DNA of 64,000 bases. Source: Candidatus Abyssobacteria bacterium SURF_17 (GTDB taxonomy: Bacteria; Abyssobacteria; SURF-5). The DNA lies in NCBI GenBank assembly GCA_003598055.1, contig QZKI01000095.1, positions 47,958 to 111,957 of the forward strand, in the 5' to 3' direction. Shown piece after piece: positions 63,722 to 64,000 of the stretch. The notes beneath the pieces were generated by a model. It ran no database searches, was not told the origin of the DNA, and saw only the letters and a program-made list of their open reading frames with translations. The stretch's first letter is position 1; every line of letters begins with the position of its first letter. Position numbers and translations under genes: made by a program.

Positions 63722-63750
63722 TTGACTTTTCGCGGTCTAGGGGCTATAAT
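63722..63750 (+). promoter_or_regulatory. Sigma-70-type promoter of the tRNA-Gly gene
   Basis: TTGACT (63722-63727) and TATAAT (63745-63750) are spaced by 17 bases and end 10 bases before the tRNA, as expected for a stable RNA promoter. Confidence 0.85.
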
Positions 63751-63760
63751 TGTTTGCGTT

Positions 63761-63835
<75 letters not shown>

Positions 63836-63903
63836 TTTTTTTGAGGCGCCGTCGAGGGCATAAGCTCTTGAAGGTTCCTTCGCAGTTCTCACCTCGTATT
63901 CAT

Positions 63904-63978
63904 GCGCCCGTAGCTCAGCCTGGATAGAGCGTCGGACTTCGAATCCGCAGGTCGAGGGTTCGAATCCCTCCGGGCGCT
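63904..63978 (+). tRNA. tRNA-Arg (anticodon TCG)
   Basis: Acceptor GCGCCCG pairs with CGGGCGC; the anticodon loop is CTTCGAA with TCG at 63939-63941, and the T loop is TTCGAAT. The 3' CCA is not encoded (TCACG follows), unlike the tRNA-Gly 70 bases upstream. The discriminator base reads as T, which is unusual for arginine. Confidence 0.9.
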
Positions 63979-64000
63979 CACGTGAGTATTAGCACAGCGG

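Overview
The window reads as chromosomal DNA of an uncultured, anaerobic, CO2-fixing or acetogenic bacterium of fairly high GC. Reasons: a near-complete Wood-Ljungdahl (reductive acetyl-CoA) locus, many cysteine-rich iron-sulfur proteins, an apparent selenocysteine codon, AMP-forming fatty-acid activation, a Fur/di-heme peroxidase oxidative-stress module, and small dispersed inverted repeats of the kind common in metagenome-derived genomes. I cannot name the phylum from sequence alone. No phage, integrase, insertion-sequence transposase, CRISPR array or rRNA was seen.

Layout. 1-386: 5' part of a MoxR ATPase gene (minus). 723-3976: ECF sigma factor followed by a very large membrane-anchored zinc anti-sigma/FecR/propeller protein. 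4118-8945: exported ankyrin protein, M20 peptidase-like protein, MFS transporter. 9029-14796: hisF, a cupin, an iron-sulfur flavoprotein, an alpha/beta hydrolase, leuA and a crotonase. 15049-22305: a plus-strand cluster behind a good promoter with a FadR-like palindrome, holding two phytoene-desaturase-like FAD oxidoreductases, two SCP2-like proteins, an APH-type kinase, a hypothetical and a lipocalin-like protein; it looks like a lipid or hydrophobic-substrate modification island. 22464-25369: small metal/cysteine-family genes mixed with frameshifted remnants. 25497-27800: di-heme peroxidase, Fur-family regulator, an operator-like palindrome and a fragment of a second peroxidase. 27996-37730: lipoprotein, TIM-barrel protein, acyl-CoA synthetase/TetR divergent pair, and a marR-MFP-RND efflux operon (minus).

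38318-58419 is the centrepiece: about 20 kb, all on the plus strand, encoding fhs, hdrC, hdrB, hdrA, a UGA-containing mvhD, folD, metV, metF, cooS, a CooF-like ferredoxin, acsB, acsC, acsV, acsD and acsE. Together these carry formate to methyl-THF (Fhs, FolD, MetVF), pass the methyl group to the corrinoid protein (AcsE, AcsCD, re-activated by AcsV) and join it to CO from CODH (CooS) on ACS (AcsB). HdrABC-MvhD next to MetVF fits the Moorella-type methylene-THF reductase complex. Formate dehydrogenase and a hydrogenase are not in the window. 58814-63369 carries housekeeping genes (ndk, a 31-residue basic protein, hisG, DUF1844, purA, a BKACE enzyme), and 63761-63978 holds two tRNA genes.

Most notable: mvhD has an in-frame UGA exactly where the family has a conserved cysteine, with a SECIS-like hairpin just downstream and a four-base ATGA overlap with folD after the true stop. 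Other points worth attention are the lipid-type cluster with its FadR-like site, a sigma-54-like promoter followed by a three-way-junction RNA fold upstream of fhs, and a perfect 30-bp inverted repeat between hdrB and hdrA.
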